Shown: positions 1-8,167, counted from the stretch's first letter. The stretch: 10,520 bases of DNA from JANTGF01 sp033791445 (GCA_033791445.1 JASJGS010000027.1:1-10520), one strand, 5' to 3'. A program made the numbers and translations. The notes: generated by a model not told the origin, from the letters alone.

Positions 1-1718
1 TTATAGCGATAGCAAATTCCTTTACACAGTTTGTACCGGGGCATGTCCATCTTCATGAAATTGGTCAGCACGTTAAGCTGCTTATCGAGGAACAGGGCTT
101 TTTTGCTGCAGAATTCAATACCATTGCTATTGATGATGGGATTGCCATGGGCCATGACGGGATGCTTTATTCTCTTCCCTCAAGAGACATTATTGCTGAT
201 AGCATTGAATATGTTTGCAATGCACATAAAGTAGATGCAATGATCTGCATAAGCAACTGTGATAAAATCACTCCCGGTATGATGATGGCTGGAATGCGGT
301 TAAATATTCCTACTATTTATGTTTCAGGAGGCCCAATGGAAGCTGGTGTATTAGGTGACAAGCAATTGGATCTAGTTGATGCAATGGTTCTTGCAGCAGA
401 TGAATCAGTAAGTGATGATTACCTTGCCCAGGTTGAAAGAGAAGCTTGTCCTACCTGCGGTTCCTGCTCCGGAATGTTTACGGCTAATTCAATGAATTGC
501 CTGAACGAGGCAATTGGACTGGCATTACCAGGGAATGGAACCATTGTAGCCACACATAAAAACAGATTAAATCTATTTGAAAAGGCTTCCAGGTTAATTG
601 TGGAAATTACCAATCGCTATTACCATGAAGGCGACACCTCTGTCCTTCCACGATCCATTGCCACTCGATCTGCTTTTTTGAATGCAATGACACTTGATAT
701 TGCCATGGGAGGATCTACCAATACAGTTCTTCACCTCCTGGCTATTGCTCATGAAGCAAATGTTGAGTTCTCCATGGAAGATATTGATGCCCTTTCACGC
801 AAAACCCCTACTTTATGTAAAGTTGCTCCAAGTTCAGATTATCATGTGCAGGATGTTAACCGGGCAGGAGGAATACTTTCGATATTAGGAGAATTAGATA
901 AAGCTGGATTGATTGATACTTCTGTCAAAAGAATTGATTTCTCATCTCTGAAGGAAGCTATAGAACAATTTGATGTATCAGGGGATTCTGCTGCTCAGGA
1001 AGCAAAAGACATATTTGCAAGTTCACCAGGATGGATTAAAAATCTTGAAATGGGTTCTCAAATAAATGTCTACAAAACCCTTGACCTGGACAGGGAAAAA
1101 GGGTGTATCAGAAACCTGGAAAATGCCTATAATAAAGATGGTGGGTTGGCAGTTCTTTATGGAAATATTGCCCGCAAAGGCTGCATTGTAAAAACAGCCG
1201 GCGTGGATCCTGGTGTATTTACATTTACAGGAACAACCAAAATATATGAGTCACAGGAGTCTTCAGTTGAAGGGATTTTGAATGGTGATATAAAGGAAGG
1301 TGATGTTATTGTTATTAGGTATGAAGGACCAAAAGGTGGTCCAGGCATGCAGGAAATGCTTTATCCAACTTCATATTTAAAATCGAAAGGGCTGGATAAA
1401 AAATGTGCCTTAATAACAGATGGTAGATTCTCTGGAGGAACATCAGGACTTTCTATAGGCCATATATCTCCGGAAGCAGCAGGCAAAGGTGAAATTGCTC
1501 TATTGAAGGATGGTGATTTAATTGAAATTAATCTTAATCAAAGAACAATCAATGTTTTACTTAGCGAGCAGGAGCTTTCTGAGCGAAGAATTGTGGAAGA
1601 GCAAAAAATGGATAAAAGTTATCAACCTGAAAACAGAGAAAGGAACATATCCGGAGCTCTCAAGGCATATGCCCACCTGGTAAGTTCAGCTGATACAGGG
1701 GCGATTCGAGTTATTTAA
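1..1718 (+). CDS. ilvD: Dihydroxyacid dehydratase, 5'-truncated by the window edge
   Basis: IlvD dehydrates 2,3-dihydroxyisovalerate and 2,3-dihydroxy-3-methylvalerate to the oxoacids of valine and isoleucine, in the cytosol, using an Fe-S cluster. The reading frame is open from the first full codon at base 3, giving 571 visible residues. It opens with NSFTQFVPGHVHL (visible residues 5-17), which lies near residue 40 in the E. coli enzyme, so about 36 N-terminal residues lie outside the window and the full protein should be about 607 aa. Cluster cysteines are visible in ISNCDK (Cys86, bases 258-260) and in CPTCGSC (Cys149, Cys152, Cys155, bases 447-467). Cys86 and Cys155 correspond to E. coli Cys122 and Cys195. 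No Cys occurs in the NSFTQFVPGH segment, as in the oxygen-sensitive E. coli-type enzymes. GGSTNT, RYEGPKGGPGMQEML and DGRFSGGTSGLSIGH are further family blocks. The internal ATG at 147 is not the start, because conserved sequence continues upstream. ilvB follows after 17 bases. Identification is certain. Confidence 0.98.
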   Translation, partial: IAIANSFTQFVPGHVHLHEIGQHVKLLIEEQGFFAAEFNTIAIDDGIAMGHDGMLYSLPSRDIIADSIEYVCNAHKVDAMICISNCDKITPGMMMAGMRLNIPTIYVSGGPMEAGVLGDKQLDLVDAMVLAADESVSDDYLAQVEREACPTCGSCSGMFTANSMNCLNEAIGLALPGNGTIVATHKNRLNLFEKASRLIVEITNRYYHEGDTSVLPRSIATRSAFLNAMTLDIAMGGSTNTVLHLLAIAHEANVEFSMEDIDALSRKTPTLCKVAPSSDYHVQDVNRAGGILSILGELDKAGLIDTSVKRIDFSSLKEAIEQFDVSGDSAAQEAKDIFASSPGWIKNLEMGSQINVYKTLDLDREKGCIRNLENAYNKDGGLAVLYGNIARKGCIVKTAGVDPGVFTFTGTTKIYESQESSVEGILNGDIKEGDVIVIRYEGPKGGPGMQEMLYPTSYLKSKGLDKKCALITDGRFSGGTSGLSIGHISPEAAGKGEIALLKDGDLIEINLNQRTINVLLSEQELSERRIVEEQKMDKSYQPENRERNISGALKAYAHLVSSADTGAIRVI

Positions 1719-1735
1719 TTTCTCAACCAGATAAT

Positions 1736-3484
1736 ATGCAGGATCAAAAAGAAAAAAAAATCCAAAAAAAGGATAATATGATCAAAGAAAGTGAAACAGT
1801 AAAGGTAAATGGTGCGAAAGCCGTAATTATGGCACTTCAGGAAGAAGGTGTTGATACTATCTTCGGTTACCCTGGAGGAGCTATAATGCCCATTTATGAC
1901 GAATTATACGAGGTGGAAGACAGCCTTACTCATATTTTAGTAAGACATGAGCAAGGTGGCGCCCATGCATCCCAGGCTTATGCTCAGGTTTCTGGAAAAA
2001 CTGGGGTTTGCTTTGCTACATCAGGACCGGGAGCAACAAACCTTGTCACCGGTATTGCAAACGCCAACCTGGATTCTATACCTGTAGTTTTTATTACTGC
2101 CCAGGTAGTTTCAAATCTCATTGGTTCAGATGCATTTCAGGAAACAGATATTGTTGGAATCTCTATGCCAGTTACAAAATGGAACTATCAAATTACTAAA
2201 GGTGAAGAAATTCCAGAAATTCTTGCAAAGGCTTTTTTTATTGCAAATTCAGGTCGTCCTGGACCGGTTTTAATTGACATCACTAAGGATGCACAGCTTC
2301 AAGAGATAGATTTCAAGTATGAGAAGTGCACAAAACTAAGAAGTTACAACCCTAATGTTACTGTGAACCTGAAAGATATTGAATCAGCAGCCATTTTAAT
2401 TAACCATGCAAGGAAACCACTTATTCTGGCTGGACATGGTATATTACTTTCAAAAGCAGAAAAAGAATTCCTGGCCTTTGCTGAAAAAACCGGTATTCCT
2501 GTTGCTTCTACTCTCCTTGGACTATCCGCCTTTCCAACAGCCCATCCACTTTATGTTGGATACCTGGGCATGCACGGAAATTATGCTCCCAATGTAAAAA
2601 CTAACGATGCTGATTTGATAATTGCAGTTGGTATGCGATTTGACGACAGAGTAACGGGTAATCTGAAAAAGTATGCTAAAAAAGCAAGTATTATTCATAT
2701 TGAAATTGATAAGGCTGAAATAAATAAAAACGTTCCTGTGGATGTTGAAATTCATTCCGATGCAAAGTTGGCTCTTGAAGCTTTAACACCTCTTGTAAAA
2801 AAGAACTCTTTTCCTGAATGGCTGGCAGAATTTCATTCCTGTTATGAGGAAGAAAGAAAAAACGTCATTGAGAACGAATGCTATCCCAAAAATGGCAAAA
2901 TTAGAATGGGAGAAGTAGTAAACCAAATATCTGAAAAAACAGATGGCGAAGCAATTATAGTTACCGATGTTGGGCAACATCAAATGGCATCAGCTCGATA
3001 TTATAAGTTCAAAAATCCAAATAGTCTTATCACATCTGGTGGGATGGGTACTATGGGTTTTGGCCTCCCAGCTGCTGTTGGAGCTAAATTAGCTAAGCCT
3101 GATGTTCCTGTTATTACTTTTATTGGTGATGGGGGATTTCAAATGACCATACAGGAATTAGGTACTATTTTACAATATAAAATCCCAGTAAAAGTTGTAA
3201 TCCTAAACAATAACTTCCTTGGGATGGTGAGGCAATGGCAGGATATGTTTTTCGAAAAACGCTATGCTTCCACTAAACTGGTTAATCCTGATTTTGTAAA
3301 AATTTCTGAAGGCTATGGTATTCCTGCAAAAAGAGTTTCAGAAAGGGCAGATTTGAGTGAAGCTATTGACGAAATGTTGTCTTCAGAAACAGCTTTCGTT
3401 CTGGAGGTTATGGTTGAAAAAGAGGGCAATATATTCCCCATGATTGAACCTGGAGCTTCCGTTTCGGAAATAAAACTAAGCTAA
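1736..3484 (+). CDS. ilvB: Acetohydroxyacid (acetolactate) synthase, large catalytic subunit
   Basis: This ThDP-, Mg- and FAD-dependent enzyme condenses two pyruvates to 2-acetolactate (valine/leucine branch), or pyruvate with 2-oxobutyrate to 2-aceto-2-hydroxybutyrate (isoleucine branch). It has the usual three domains: an N-terminal PYR domain (about 20-185) with the catalytic glutamate in RHEQGG (Glu72), a central FAD-associated domain (about 205-345, MRFDDRVTGN), and a C-terminal PP domain. The PP domain carries the ThDP/Mg motif GDG(464-466)-x24-NN(491-492). Trp501 in MVRQWQ matches the Trp that favours 2-oxobutyrate in E. coli AHAS II. The end reads FPMIEPGASVSEIKLS, typical of Bacteroidota. 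The start is uncertain: ATG 1736 gives 582 aa with a Lys/Gln-rich 14-residue extension, while ATG 1778 begins MIKESETVKVNGAKAV, matches the usual family start and follows an A-rich leader. ilvN follows after 37 bases. The function is certain and the start is not. Confidence 0.97.
   Translation: MQDQKEKKIQKKDNMIKESETVKVNGAKAVIMALQEEGVDTIFGYPGGAIMPIYDELYEVEDSLTHILVRHEQGGAHASQAYAQVSGKTGVCFATSGPGATNLVTGIANANLDSIPVVFITAQVVSNLIGSDAFQETDIVGISMPVTKWNYQITKGEEIPEILAKAFFIANSGRPGPVLIDITKDAQLQEIDFKYEKCTKLRSYNPNVTVNLKDIESAAILINHARKPLILAGHGILLSKAEKEFLAFAEKTGIPVASTLLGLSAFPTAHPLYVGYLGMHGNYAPNVKTNDADLIIAVGMRFDDRVTGNLKKYAKKASIIHIEIDKAEINKNVPVDVEIHSDAKLALEALTPLVKKNSFPEWLAEFHSCYEEERKNVIENECYPKNGKIRMGEVVNQISEKTDGEAIIVTDVGQHQMASARYYKFKNPNSLITSGGMGTMGFGLPAAVGAKLAKPDVPVITFIGDGGFQMTIQELGTILQYKIPVKVVILNNNFLGMVRQWQDMFFEKRYASTKLVNPDFVKISEGYGIPAKRVSERADLSEAIDEMLSSETAFVLEVMVEKEGNIFPMIEPGASVSEIKLS
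1746..1770 (+). repeat. Three poly-A tracts at the ilvB 5' end
   Basis: Runs of 5, 9 and 7 adenines (1746-1750, 1752-1760, 1764-1770) lie within 25 bases, between the two candidate ilvB start codons at 1736 and 1778. If translation starts at 1736 they encode a Lys/Gln-rich tail with no family counterpart. If it starts at 1778 they form an A-rich untranslated leader of the kind that promotes initiation in bacteria lacking Shine-Dalgarno signals. A nine-A run is also a plausible site for polymerase slippage. Confidence 0.6.
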
Positions 3485-3521
3485 AGAGGAAATCATAAAA
3501 TTAAATGTAAATCAAATAGTT

Positions 3522-4082
3522 ATGAAATTTTTGAACAACGAATATACGGTATCCCTGTTTACTGAAAATCATATTGGCTTGTTAAACCAGATAACGATAA
3601 TATTTACCAGAAGACAGATCAATATTGAAAGTATTGCAGCTTCAGAGTCAGCCGTAAAAGGAATACATAAACTGACAATTGTAGTAAATACAAGTGAGGA
3701 GCTCATGGAAAAAGTTGAAAAACAACTTGAGAAGCTGGTAGATGTATTGAAAGTATTTGTTCATGTAACAGATGAAATTATTTACCAGGAGATTGCTCTT
3801 TACAAAGTTAAAACGATTGAATTGATGACCAGTAACAAAATTGAAGTCATTGTTCGATCAAGTAATGCAAGATTTCTAGAGATAACACCAGAATATGCTG
3901 TTATTGAAAAAACAGGTCATAAAGAGGAAACAACTGACTTGTTAAAAAAACTAGATCCCTATGGAGTTCTTCAATTTGTTAGGTCTGGAAGAGTGGCTAT
4001 TACCAAGCAAAATAAAGAGCTCACTACTTACCTTAAAGAAATGGATGAAGCAAATGGGATTAAACAAGTTTCCAAAAAATAA
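3522..4082 (+). CDS. ilvN: Acetolactate synthase small regulatory subunit
   Basis: This is the regulatory partner of IlvB. It raises catalytic activity and confers feedback inhibition, normally by valine. At 186 aa it is slightly longer than E. coli IlvH (163 aa). An N-terminal ACT domain spans about residues 8-80 (YTVSLFTENHIGLLNQITIIF, then INIESIAASES), followed by the AHAS small-subunit C-terminal domain at about 95-175, including VRSGRVAITK. Gly19 and Asn34 match E. coli IlvH Gly14 and Asn29, where mutations give valine resistance (from memory), so a valine-sensitive subunit is predicted. An in-frame TAA at 3507 excludes any upstream start, so ATG 3522 is secure. An AGAGGA sits just after the ilvB stop but more than 30 bases from this ATG, too far to act as its ribosome binding site. 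It lies 37 bases after ilvB and 31 before ilvC. Confidence 0.96.
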   Translation: MKFLNNEYTVSLFTENHIGLLNQITIIFTRRQINIESIAASESAVKGIHKLTIVVNTSEELMEKVEKQLEKLVDVLKVFVHVTDEIIYQEIALYKVKTIELMTSNKIEVIVRSSNARFLEITPEYAVIEKTGHKEETTDLLKKLDPYGVLQFVRSGRVAITKQNKELTTYLKEMDEANGIKQVSKK

Positions 4083-4113
4083 AATAATTAACAAAAAATA
4101 AATATTTAAAATC

Positions 4114-5160
4114 ATGGCAAGAATTAATTTTGGAGGAGTTGAAGAAAACGTTGTAACCAGGGAAGAATTTCCCTTATCCAAGGCTCAAGAGATACTAAAA
4201 GATGAAGTTATTTGTGTTATTGGTTATGGTGTGCAGGGTCCTGCACAATCACTAAACATGAAAGATAATGGATTCAAAGTGATTATTGGTCAATCACTTG
4301 AATTCAAAAATGATTGGGATCGTGCTGTGAACGATGGATGGATACCTGGTGAAACCCTTTTCCCAATTGAAGAAGCTGCAAAAAAAGCAACAATTATTCA
4401 ATACTTAGTTTCCGATGCAGCACAAAAAGCCGTTTGGCCATCATTAAAAGGATGCTTAAATGAAGGTGATGCACTATATTTTTCACATGGTTTCTCAGTT
4501 ACCTACAGTGAGCAAACCGGTGTAATTCCCCCAGAAAATGTAGATGTTATCCTGGTAGCACCAAAAGGTTCAGGAACCAGTGTCCGCCGTAACTTCCTGG
4601 CTGGAACTGGTATTAATTCTAGTTATGCAGTTTACCAGGATTTTACAGGTAGAGCTGAAGAAAGAACTATAGCTGTTGGCATTGCAATTGGATCAGGGTA
4701 TTTATTCCCAACAACATTTCAAAACGAAGTGTATAGTGATCTGACTGGAGAAAGAGGTGTACTCATGGGAGCTATAGCTGGTATCATGGAAGCTCAATAC
4801 AAAGTATTGCGCAAGAATGGCCATAGTCCTAGTGAAGCTTTTAATGAAACTGTAGAAGAATTAACCCAAAGTCTGATTCGCCTGGTCGATGAAAATGGTA
4901 TGGACTGGATGTATGCGAATTGCAGCGCAACTGCTCAAAGAGGTGCTTTAGACTGGAGGCATAAATTCAGGGAAGCAGTTATTCCTGTTTTTAATGATTT
5001 ATACGCTAGTGTTAAATCTGGTGAGGAAACCAGGGTAGTTCTGGATCGAACTGGTAGCGTGAATTATAGAGAAGAACTTGAAGCTGAACTCAAGGAGATG
5101 AGAGAATCTGAATTATGGCAAACTGGTGAACAAGTACGGAAACTCAGACCTCAGAATTAA
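4114..5160 (+). CDS. ilvC: Ketol-acid reductoisomerase (class I, short form), possibly NADH-preferring
   Basis: IlvC performs a Mg-dependent alkyl migration and NAD(P)H reduction of 2-acetolactate or 2-aceto-2-hydroxybutyrate to the dihydroxyacids used by IlvD. The protein is 348 aa, typical of class I. An N-terminal Rossmann domain (to about 195) carries the dinucleotide motif GYGVQG (37-42) and the active-site His125 in FSHGF. The C-terminal knotted domain has Asp209 and Glu213 in YSDLTGERG (metal ligands, matching E. coli Asp217/Glu221), ETVEELTQ and CSATAQRGALDW. The opening MARINFGGVEENVVTREEF and ending VRKLRPQN are as in Bacteroidota KARIs. The cofactor loop after the second strand reads SLEFKND (61-67) before Trp68. 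It lacks the usual leading Arg and ends in Asp where NADPH enzymes carry Ser or Thr, which suggests NADH use (inference). The largest gap in the window, 70 bases, follows it. Confidence 0.98.
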   Translation: MARINFGGVEENVVTREEFPLSKAQEILKDEVICVIGYGVQGPAQSLNMKDNGFKVIIGQSLEFKNDWDRAVNDGWIPGETLFPIEEAAKKATIIQYLVSDAAQKAVWPSLKGCLNEGDALYFSHGFSVTYSEQTGVIPPENVDVILVAPKGSGTSVRRNFLAGTGINSSYAVYQDFTGRAEERTIAVGIAIGSGYLFPTTFQNEVYSDLTGERGVLMGAIAGIMEAQYKVLRKNGHSPSEAFNETVEELTQSLIRLVDENGMDWMYANCSATAQRGALDWRHKFREAVIPVFNDLYASVKSGEETRVVLDRTGSVNYREELEAELKEMRESELWQTGEQVRKLRPQN

Positions 5161-5230
5161 AAAAATCTAAAGGCAAAACCTACATTTAGGATCATTAAAG
5201 AAAATTTCAATATATAAAACATCAATAAAT

Positions 5231-6742
5231 ATGGACGAACAAGTTTTTATTTTCGACACAACTCTTAGAGATGGAGAACAAGTTCCTGGGTGTCAACTTA
5301 ACACAGTTGAAAAGATTGAGGTAGCCAAGAACCTGGAAGCACTCGGAGTTGATATTATTGAGGCTGGCTTTCCCATTTCTAGCCCCGGTGATTTTTCATC
5401 GGTGGTTGAATTGTCTAAGGCCATAAGAAAGCCTGTTATCTGCGCGCTAACAAGGGCTGTTGAAAAAGATATAGATGTAGCTGCAGAATCTCTTGAATAT
5501 GCAGAAAGAAAGCGGATTCATACTGGCATAGGAACCTCCTATTTTCATATTAACTATAAACTCAATTCAAATGAGGATGAAATCCTTGAAAGAGCTAAGG
5601 CAGCCGTAAAATATGCTAAACAATATGTTGAAGATGTAGAGTTTTATGCTGAGGATGCAGGTAGAACTGAAAATGAATACCTGGCGAAAGTGGTAGAAGG
5701 TGTAATTGCAGCAGGTGCAACGGTTGTAAATATACCAGATACAACAGGATACTGTTTGCCCGATGAATATGGTGCAAAAATAAAGTACCTGATTGAAAAT
5801 GTAAAAAACATAGATAAAGCTGTTATCTCAACTCATTGCCATAATGATCTGGGAATGGCCACTGCAAACACCTTGATGGGTATTACCAATGGTGCACGAC
5901 AAGTGGAAGTTACCATCAATGGAATTGGTGAACGAGCAGGGAACACTTCACTTGAAGAGGTTGTTATGACACTTAAAAGTCATAAAGATCTGCCATATTT
6001 TACAGGAATTGACTCTAAAAAGATTCATAAATCAAGTCGGCTTGTTTCAACCTTGATGCGCATGCCTGTTCAACCAAACAAAGCCATTGTAGGCCGGAAC
6101 GCATTTGCACATTCATCAGGTATCCACCAGGATGGTGTTCTTAAAAAAAGGGAAAATTATGAAATAATTGATCCTACGGATGTTGGTATTAAGGAATCAT
6201 CCATAGTTCTAACCGCAAGAAGCGGTAGGGCTGCCCTTAAACACAGATTGGAAATTTTGGGTTATAGTTTCAATAAAGACGAAATAAGCAAGATCTACCA
6301 TGATTTTTTAACCCTTGCAGATAAGAAAAAGGATATCAAAGATGAGGATTTAAAGATTCTTGTAGGAAAATCCAAAAAAGAAGAAAGAGCATTAAAACTC
6401 GATTTATTACAAGTTGTATGCGGTAAATCTACCGTTCCAATGGCAACCGTTAGACTCAAGATAAATGATGAGATTCTCTCAGCAACAGCCTCTGGTAATG
6501 GGCCTATTGATGCAGCTTTTTCTGCAGTTAAACAACTCATTAACAGAAAAGTAAAACTGGAAGAATTCCTTATTCAGGCAATAACCAGAGGTAGTGACGA
6601 TTTAGGAAAAGTTCATGTTCAAATTGAAAATAAAGGAGTTTTGTATTATGGCTTCTCAGCAAATACCGATATTATTACTGCCTCAGTTGAAGCTTTTGTC
6701 GATGCAATTTCAAAATGCTGTGATTTTAATGGAAAGAAATAA
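5231..6742 (+). CDS. leuA: 2-isopropylmalate synthase
   Basis: LeuA commits carbon to leucine by condensing acetyl-CoA with 2-oxoisovalerate to 2-isopropylmalate, and is classically inhibited by leucine. At 503 aa it is close to E. coli LeuA (523 aa). An N-terminal TIM-barrel HMGL-like catalytic domain (about 5-270) holds DTTLRDGEQ (9-17, catalytic Arg13/Asp14), GFPISSPGDF, RIHTGIGTS with His97, EDAGRT, the metal-binding HCHND (His202, His204) and NGIGERAGN. A linker carries SSGIHQDG. The C-terminal allosteric LeuA dimer domain (about 365-500) contains ATASGNGPIDAAF. The RIHT and EDAGRT blocks mark this as the true LeuA, in contrast to the paralogue at 8807. Residue 139 is Tyr where E. coli has Ser. 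ATG 5231 sits directly before the conserved core. It lies 70 bases after ilvC and 27 before leuC. Identification is strong. Confidence 0.96.
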   Translation: MDEQVFIFDTTLRDGEQVPGCQLNTVEKIEVAKNLEALGVDIIEAGFPISSPGDFSSVVELSKAIRKPVICALTRAVEKDIDVAAESLEYAERKRIHTGIGTSYFHINYKLNSNEDEILERAKAAVKYAKQYVEDVEFYAEDAGRTENEYLAKVVEGVIAAGATVVNIPDTTGYCLPDEYGAKIKYLIENVKNIDKAVISTHCHNDLGMATANTLMGITNGARQVEVTINGIGERAGNTSLEEVVMTLKSHKDLPYFTGIDSKKIHKSSRLVSTLMRMPVQPNKAIVGRNAFAHSSGIHQDGVLKKRENYEIIDPTDVGIKESSIVLTARSGRAALKHRLEILGYSFNKDEISKIYHDFLTLADKKKDIKDEDLKILVGKSKKEERALKLDLLQVVCGKSTVPMATVRLKINDEILSATASGNGPIDAAFSAVKQLINRKVKLEEFLIQAITRGSDDLGKVHVQIENKGVLYYGFSANTDIITASVEAFVDAISKCCDFNGKK

Positions 6743-6769
6743 ATAACTGAATTTAAATTTAATTTAACA

Positions 6770-8167
6770 TTGAAAGCAAAAACACTATTTGATAAAATCT
6801 GGGATTCCCATGTAGTATCAACCATAGAAAATGGTCCAAGTGTATTATATATCGATCAGCATTTAATACATGAAGTTACCAGTCCTCAGGCCTTTGCAGG
6901 AATTGAAAGCAGAGGACTCCAGGTATTCAGACCAGAACGGACACTGGCTACTGCTGACCATAACATACCAACAAAAGACCAGCATCTTCCTATTGGTGAT
7001 GTGATTTCCAGATTTCAGGTTCAAAAACTAAGCGATAATTGTAAAAATCATAATATATCACTCTATGGCCTGAACCATAAGTACAATGGGATTGTACATG
7101 TAATAGGTCCGGAACTCGGAATTACACAACCTGGAATGACAATTGTCTGTGGAGATAGTCACACCTCCACACATGGTGCATTTGGTAGCATTGCATTTGG
7201 AATTGGAACCAGTGAAGTTGAGATGGTGCTTGCCAGTCAGTGTGTCTTGCAGCCCAAGCCAAAAAAAATGCGCATTACTATTGATGGTGAATTGGGAACC
7301 GGGATTAGTTCAAAAGATGTTATACTTTACATCATATCAAAGATATCTACAAGTGGAGGAACAGGATATTTTATCGAGTTTGCCGGATCTGCCATTACCA
7401 GCCTATCAATGGAAGCTCGAATGACCATCTGTAATATGAGCATTGAGATGGGAGCACGAGGCGGTCTTATTGCTCCTGACGATGTTACTTTTAATTACAT
7501 CAAAGGAAGAGAGTTTGCACCTAAGGGAACAGAATGGGAAAAGGCACTTGCCTATTGGAAAACACTTCCAACTGATGAAGATGCAGTATTTGACAAGGAA
7601 TTATTATACAAATCGGAAGATATAGGCCCCATGATTACTTATGGAACCAATCCCGGAATGGGTATTGCTGTAAATGATTCCATTCCTGCTGCTAAGGAAA
7701 TAGAGCAGAGTAATCAGGATTCATTCCTGAAATCCTTAAATTATATGGGATTCCAACCTGGTTCCCCAATTACCGGAAAAACTGTTGATTATGTTTTTGT
7801 TGGAAGTTGTACGAATGGCCGAATTGAAGATTTAAGAACATTTGCTTCAATTGTTAAGGGGAAAAAGAAAGCCGACAATATTACTGCATGGATTGTTCCA
7901 GGCTCAAAACAGGTCGAAGCCCAGGCCAAGGAAGAAGGACTTGACATAATATTGAATGAAGCCGGGTTTGAGTTGCGCCAACCAGGTTGCTCTGCATGCC
8001 TTGCTATGAATGACGATAAAATCCCTACCGGGAAATATTCTGTCTCTACCTCCAATAGAAACTTTGAAGGAAGACAGGGACCCGGAGCAAGAACTCTATT
8101 GGCAAGTCCTCTTACTGCGGCTGCAGCAGCAATAATGGGACGAATTACGGATCCCAGGGATTTATAA
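6770..8167 (+). CDS. leuC: 3-isopropylmalate dehydratase, large subunit (TTG start)
   Basis: LeuC forms isopropylmalate isomerase with LeuD and interconverts 2- and 3-isopropylmalate through dimethylcitraconate. In citramalate-using organisms the same enzyme converts citramalate to 3-methylmalate. It is an aconitase-superfamily protein of 465 aa (E. coli 466). The [4Fe-4S] ligands are Cys347 (GSCTNGR), Cys407 and Cys410 (GCSAC), at the same numbers as in E. coli. GDSHTSTHG (128-136) and NHKYNGIVHVIGPE are other family blocks. The start must be TTG at 6770. It is the only ATG, GTG or TTG between the in-frame leuA stop (6740-6742) and the core KTLFDKIWDSHVV, and the next in-frame Met is over 100 residues on. 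leuA and leuC share a reading frame 27 bases apart, and leuD follows after 40 bases. Confidence 0.97.
   Translation: MKAKTLFDKIWDSHVVSTIENGPSVLYIDQHLIHEVTSPQAFAGIESRGLQVFRPERTLATADHNIPTKDQHLPIGDVISRFQVQKLSDNCKNHNISLYGLNHKYNGIVHVIGPELGITQPGMTIVCGDSHTSTHGAFGSIAFGIGTSEVEMVLASQCVLQPKPKKMRITIDGELGTGISSKDVILYIISKISTSGGTGYFIEFAGSAITSLSMEARMTICNMSIEMGARGGLIAPDDVTFNYIKGREFAPKGTEWEKALAYWKTLPTDEDAVFDKELLYKSEDIGPMITYGTNPGMGIAVNDSIPAAKEIEQSNQDSFLKSLNYMGFQPGSPITGKTVDYVFVGSCTNGRIEDLRTFASIVKGKKKADNITAWIVPGSKQVEAQAKEEGLDIILNEAGFELRQPGCSACLAMNDDKIPTGKYSVSTSNRNFEGRQGPGARTLLASPLTAAAAAIMGRITDPRDL

Noticed and set aside
1..146. ilvD considered as an N-terminally truncated pseudogene beginning at ATG 147.
   Set aside because: The frame is open to the window edge and encodes the conserved NSFTQFVPGHVHL and AIDDGIAMGHDG segments. 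The truncation is caused by the window.
31..234. Short plus-strand frame at the left edge, in a different frame from ilvD.
   Set aside because: Conserved IlvD sequence covers the same bases in another frame, beginning before this ATG.
2522..2755. Antisense open frame inside ilvB, and similar minus-strand frames elsewhere (for example 2783-2983, 6295-6540, 7789-8055).
   Set aside because: They lie wholly within strongly conserved genes, have no recognisable motifs, and show composition expected from the reverse complement of coding sequence.
5167..5189. Imperfect hairpin CTAAA...TTTAG in the 70-base ilvC-leuA gap, considered as a terminator or attenuator.
   Set aside because: The outer stem is five mostly A-T pairs, the inner stem only two G-C pairs, and no T-tract follows. 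It is too weak to support, and genes of the same pathway continue directly downstream.
5161..5230. Possible internal promoter ahead of leuA, as this is the longest gap.
   Set aside because: I found no TAnnTTTG-type Bacteroidota -7 element here. The AT-rich TATATAAAAC near 5210 is not distinctive in this base composition.
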